Source of the DNA: Helopsaltes ochotensis
Lineage: Eukaryota; Chordata; Aves; Passeriformes; Locustellidae
Direction of reading: 5' to 3'
DNA: 64,000 bases
NCBI GenBank assembly: GCA_013400155.1
Contig: VXBM01000421.1
Span: forward strand, 411,915 to 475,914
The position numbers and the translations under genes were made by a program. Below the pieces are notes generated by a model that was given only the letters and a program-made list of their open reading frames with translations, searched no databases and had not been told where the DNA came from. This document shows positions 60,934 through 64,000 of this stretch, in pieces. Position 1 is the stretch's first letter. Every line of letters begins with the position of its first letter.

Positions 60934-60956
60934 ATCAATTGTCCTAGACAATTGAT
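60934..60956. repeat. Near-perfect 23-bp palindrome
   Basis: Arms ATCAATTGTC (60934-60943) and GACAATTGAT (60947-60956) are exactly complementary around a 3-base spacer CTA. Each arm contains an ATCAAT Onecut-like word and an ATTGT/ACAAT Sox-like word, so the site could bind a symmetric dimer. Confidence 0.9.
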
Positions 60957-63537
60957 TATCTATCATGATCACGGGAGGTGAAGAAAGGTTGTTTGACTAC
61001 AGCTATTAAAGATCCATCAGATTTGTTAAAAAGGGAACAATTACTCCATTGCTCTTCTGGTTTCTCTTCATCTCCCTCAGTTACAAGAATATTCATTTTT
61101 ATCAGGGATCACAGCATCTCCTGCACTAACTCCAGTCACTGAGGTGTGCTGGGATGGATTCTCTATGAAAAATCATCCTGCCTTGGGACCTGTCATAAAT
61201 GTTTACTTATAATCAATACCTTAATTACAAAGAAAACACTCTACTAATAACGTAAAGTTTGTTACTTTAAAAGACAAACCACGGCTGTTATTTATCAGAG
61301 AATACAAACTCAACTGAGAAACTGCAGCTACTGCACTGGAATGGATCTCCCTAAACTGGAATGGCCATGGAGCCCAGGCTGACACAGACTGGGGGTACTG
61401 GTGCTGGATGCTTTGACACATAATCTTTGCCAGTGCTGTTCCAAGGCCACACAGATAATTCTAGGTGCCAGAATAAGACACAGCAGTGCAGGGATTGACT
61501 ACAGGCATCTCCAGAAAAGGGAGGTGATTCTGTGTGAGCGGGATAACAGCCCTTTCCTATCCCTTGATCCCAAGCCATGACACTGCTGGGGAATCATGAC
61601 CATCACTGCCCTTTCCCACCTGCAGCACCAAGAGGAGTGAATGCCATGGAGCAGGGCCAGGAACAGAACCCAGCCTGGAAGCGAGGCTTGGGCACAGCAT
61701 CCCCAAGGTTTTAGCCAACACAACCCATTCCTCTCTAAATCATGTGCGGTCTGGGGAGCAGAGTCCTTGAAAGAGTGACTGTTCCAGACACACAGACAAA
61801 ATAAACAGCCCCACAACCCAAACAGCCGGCACAATTAGACTAAATTGTTGATCATTCCAACAGCCCGAAAAGAATAGATGATGAAGAAACATCTGTGTAA
61901 ATTAAAAGGATACTTGGAGCCAGAGGAGCCTCACTTGAGATTCCAGGATGCACTATAAACATCCCAGCAGAGCCCCAGAGCTCATGCTCACCCCACACAG
62001 CTGGGACCAGTTAGATTCTGTCACTGGTTTCCCGTCCCCCTTCAGAATTACAGTAAGGTAGCAAATGCCTTTAGTCTAAACAAGCTTTGGGAGAAGCAAA
62101 TGTTTTTGCCCCAGTTCAATGTGAGCAGCTGGAACGAAGGAGTGCCCAGCTCACACGGGAACGGAGAGAGGGCAAAGCAGATATTGTTATCACCACACAG
62201 CTGAGGTGCTTTGGAATTCATCCTTAAAACAACCAGCAGCAAAAAAACCCCAAACTCCAAAAACTCAACATTCTCCCTCACTTCTTTCCCAAATAGGAAC
62301 GACTTTATTTCATAAAATATTTGTTACAGAGAAGATTTTGGGCACGGTCTCCAGTCTGTGGAGAAGTTTTCTGTCTTTGCAGCAGCTGAGGGACTGGAAC
62401 GTGCCAGCTTTGCCTGCAAGTGCTCACTGGATGGAATCCTCCTGCCTGAGTTTCCCCCTGAAACCCCCTACACTCCTCTATTTAGAACACTTCCCTGCTC
62501 TCATTCCTATTCTGACTTCAAGCACACTGAAAGGCTGTGCTGGGTGAAGGGAGTTGGTGTGGATTACATTTCTATCCATATATTTAGTATTATGATAAAA
62601 CAATCGGGTTGCACAACAGCCACCTCGACTCTGCTACACCTACTCATTACCTTTGTCCTCCTCTCGACACTCTCATTCATTTGCTTCATTTTCTGCTAAA
62701 TTAGATTTCAAGAAGGAAGTCAGTGCCTCTCGATGCATTTACAGAACATGAGGCACGGAAGGTCATGACTCTGGTTTCCAGCCTCTACTACAGCAGGAAT
62801 AATAATGAATCTGGTGTTGGTGTTACAGTGAAATGGAGCCTGTAATCACAGCGTGAGATCAGAAAGGGACGTACTACTATTAGCATAGAGAGAAACAAAA
62901 GTCAACAAATGAATGCCGAGATGATGTCAATTGGAATCAGTGCAGATTTACACAACTGTCTTAGAAAATAAAACTTGAAACTTAGGGAGGAATAATTCAG
63001 ACCGTTCCCTTGCACAGATTATTGTCCTTAGCCACAGATACTCAGACGTGGGAGAAGATTCGTTATATATGTATAATTCTTTTAATTGTCATCCAGTTTG
63101 ACGTAAATCTGAAATAATTCCAAATTGTTGTTGGGAAGAAAAACTAAAAAAACTCCTTAATATTACTAGATGAAATCCCTGTAAGTACCAAGTTAAAGCA
63201 AGAGGGAGACATTTCTCCTCTGGGGTCTTTACAGAATGAAGCTTAATCTGAATGAGAAACTGCTTAAACTTAAGATAAAATTCCAGATAGATTTTTTTTT
63301 TTCCTTTCTGAGGTCAAAACTGTCTATTTAACAAGGTCCCTTTGTTCATTATATATGCATATGCAGTTTACAAACTGAGTCAAGAGAGACATTTTGTGCC
63401 ATTTCTGATAACAGTTCCACAGACTCAAACACCTCTTTAGCACTCAATCTATGAGTCAACACTCCAGCAACTGACTCTGAACTGCTGGGTTTTTCCTATG
63501 GCAACCACCATACTCACTTAAATGAAAACATTCTGGG

Positions 63538-63559
63538 AAAAAAAAAAAAAAAAAAAAAA
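63538..63559. repeat. Poly(A) tract, 22 bases
   Basis: An uninterrupted A-run in SKI intron 1. No retroposed gene precedes it. Confidence 0.9.
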
Positions 63560-64000
63560 GAGGAGAGGGAATGGGATTAGATCCTTGCCAGCACAGTTTC
63601 TTCCGTGATCAAATTAAAAGCAAACCATAGTAGTTATTAGACGTGAACAGTTGTCTGCAGGTTGTTCTTCAGGTCTTGCAGGAGAGGAGAAGGAAGACAG
63701 CAAGCTGAGAAAGGCCAAAATCTGGCTTAATTTATGTTCTCTATAATCTGTTCTTTTTTTCCTACCAGCGGTGGCTCAGAATGCTGATGCATGTGCCTTT
63801 TGAAAGTTAACATTTAACAGAGATTTCAGGTCTACCGAATTCCAAGAAATAAAAATAAACTCTTGCCCTGCTTTAGCTGCCAGCTGAGGCCAATGTTTGC
63901 TGAGGGGAATGCTCGGAACCACAGAGATTTTCAGGTGGAGGAGTTCCAGCAGCCCCAGGGGCTGTGCCCCCCTGCCCCACACACCATTTCTGAGCAGGCA

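Larger units (their letters stand above)
34211..64000 (-). other. SKI: SKI intron 1, 3' part (29.8 kb or more)
   Basis: This is everything to the right of exon 2. The Ski Dachshund-like domain (exon 1) does not appear in any frame, so the intron continues past the window. SKI intron 1 is very long in mammals too. Open stretches here (for example 39776-40336, 41336-41863, 58326-58994) lack splice context and homology. Two CR1 fragments and several simple repeats and palindromes are listed separately. I recognise no nested gene. Stretches without an entry below show nothing I can name. Confidence 0.85.

Noticed and set aside
34211..64000. Possible SKI exon 1 within the window
   Set aside because: None of the conserved Dachshund-like or SAND-like domain sequence appears in any frame, so exon 1 must lie beyond the right edge.

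Overview
This is vertebrate nuclear DNA, almost certainly from a bird and probably a songbird-like lineage. Coding sequence sits in short exons separated by introns with GT...AG borders. The recognisable dispersed repeats are all avian CR1 retroposon fragments. Both the introns and the 3' untranslated region are compact, as is typical of small avian chromosomes. Bacterial operons, rRNA, tRNA, CRISPR arrays and intact mobile elements are absent.

The only gene I can support is SKI, the SMAD corepressor and proto-oncogene, on the minus strand. Six consecutive coding exons (2 to 7 by the mammalian numbering) lie between 34210 and 26714. They join in frame without any stop into 411 codons plus a TGA. 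All internal borders are GT...AG. Together they hold the linker, the basic nuclear-localisation patch, the acidic segment and the whole C-terminal coiled coil. Exon 1, which encodes the SMAD-binding Dachshund-like and SAND-like domains, is not in the window. Intron 1 therefore occupies everything from 34211 to the right edge (more than 29.7 kb). The 3' UTR runs left from 26713 to tandem AATAAA signals near 22.1 kb. It carries three miR-29 seed matches, one miR-155 8-mer, a Pumilio motif and a 21-base homopolymer.

Layout: 1-22,097 is the flank beyond the 3' end of SKI. It has CR1 pieces, a 17-bp minisatellite, a cluster of GATA motifs, a long imperfect hairpin and no exon I could recognise, although MORN1 is the expected convergent neighbour in other amniotes. 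22,098-26,713 is the SKI 3' UTR. 26,714-34,210 is the SKI exon cluster, with a 21-bp minisatellite in intron 5 and a pentanucleotide repeat touching the exon 5 donor. 34,211-64,000 is SKI intron 1, with two CR1 pieces, a 12-bp-stem hairpin in an enhancer-like stretch, a 23-bp palindrome and simple repeats.

I found no new biological system. The items most worth checking are regulatory: the GATA cluster, the palindromes, the miRNA sites, the weak exon 2 donor and the repeat at the exon 5 donor. Conservation and expression could not be tested here.
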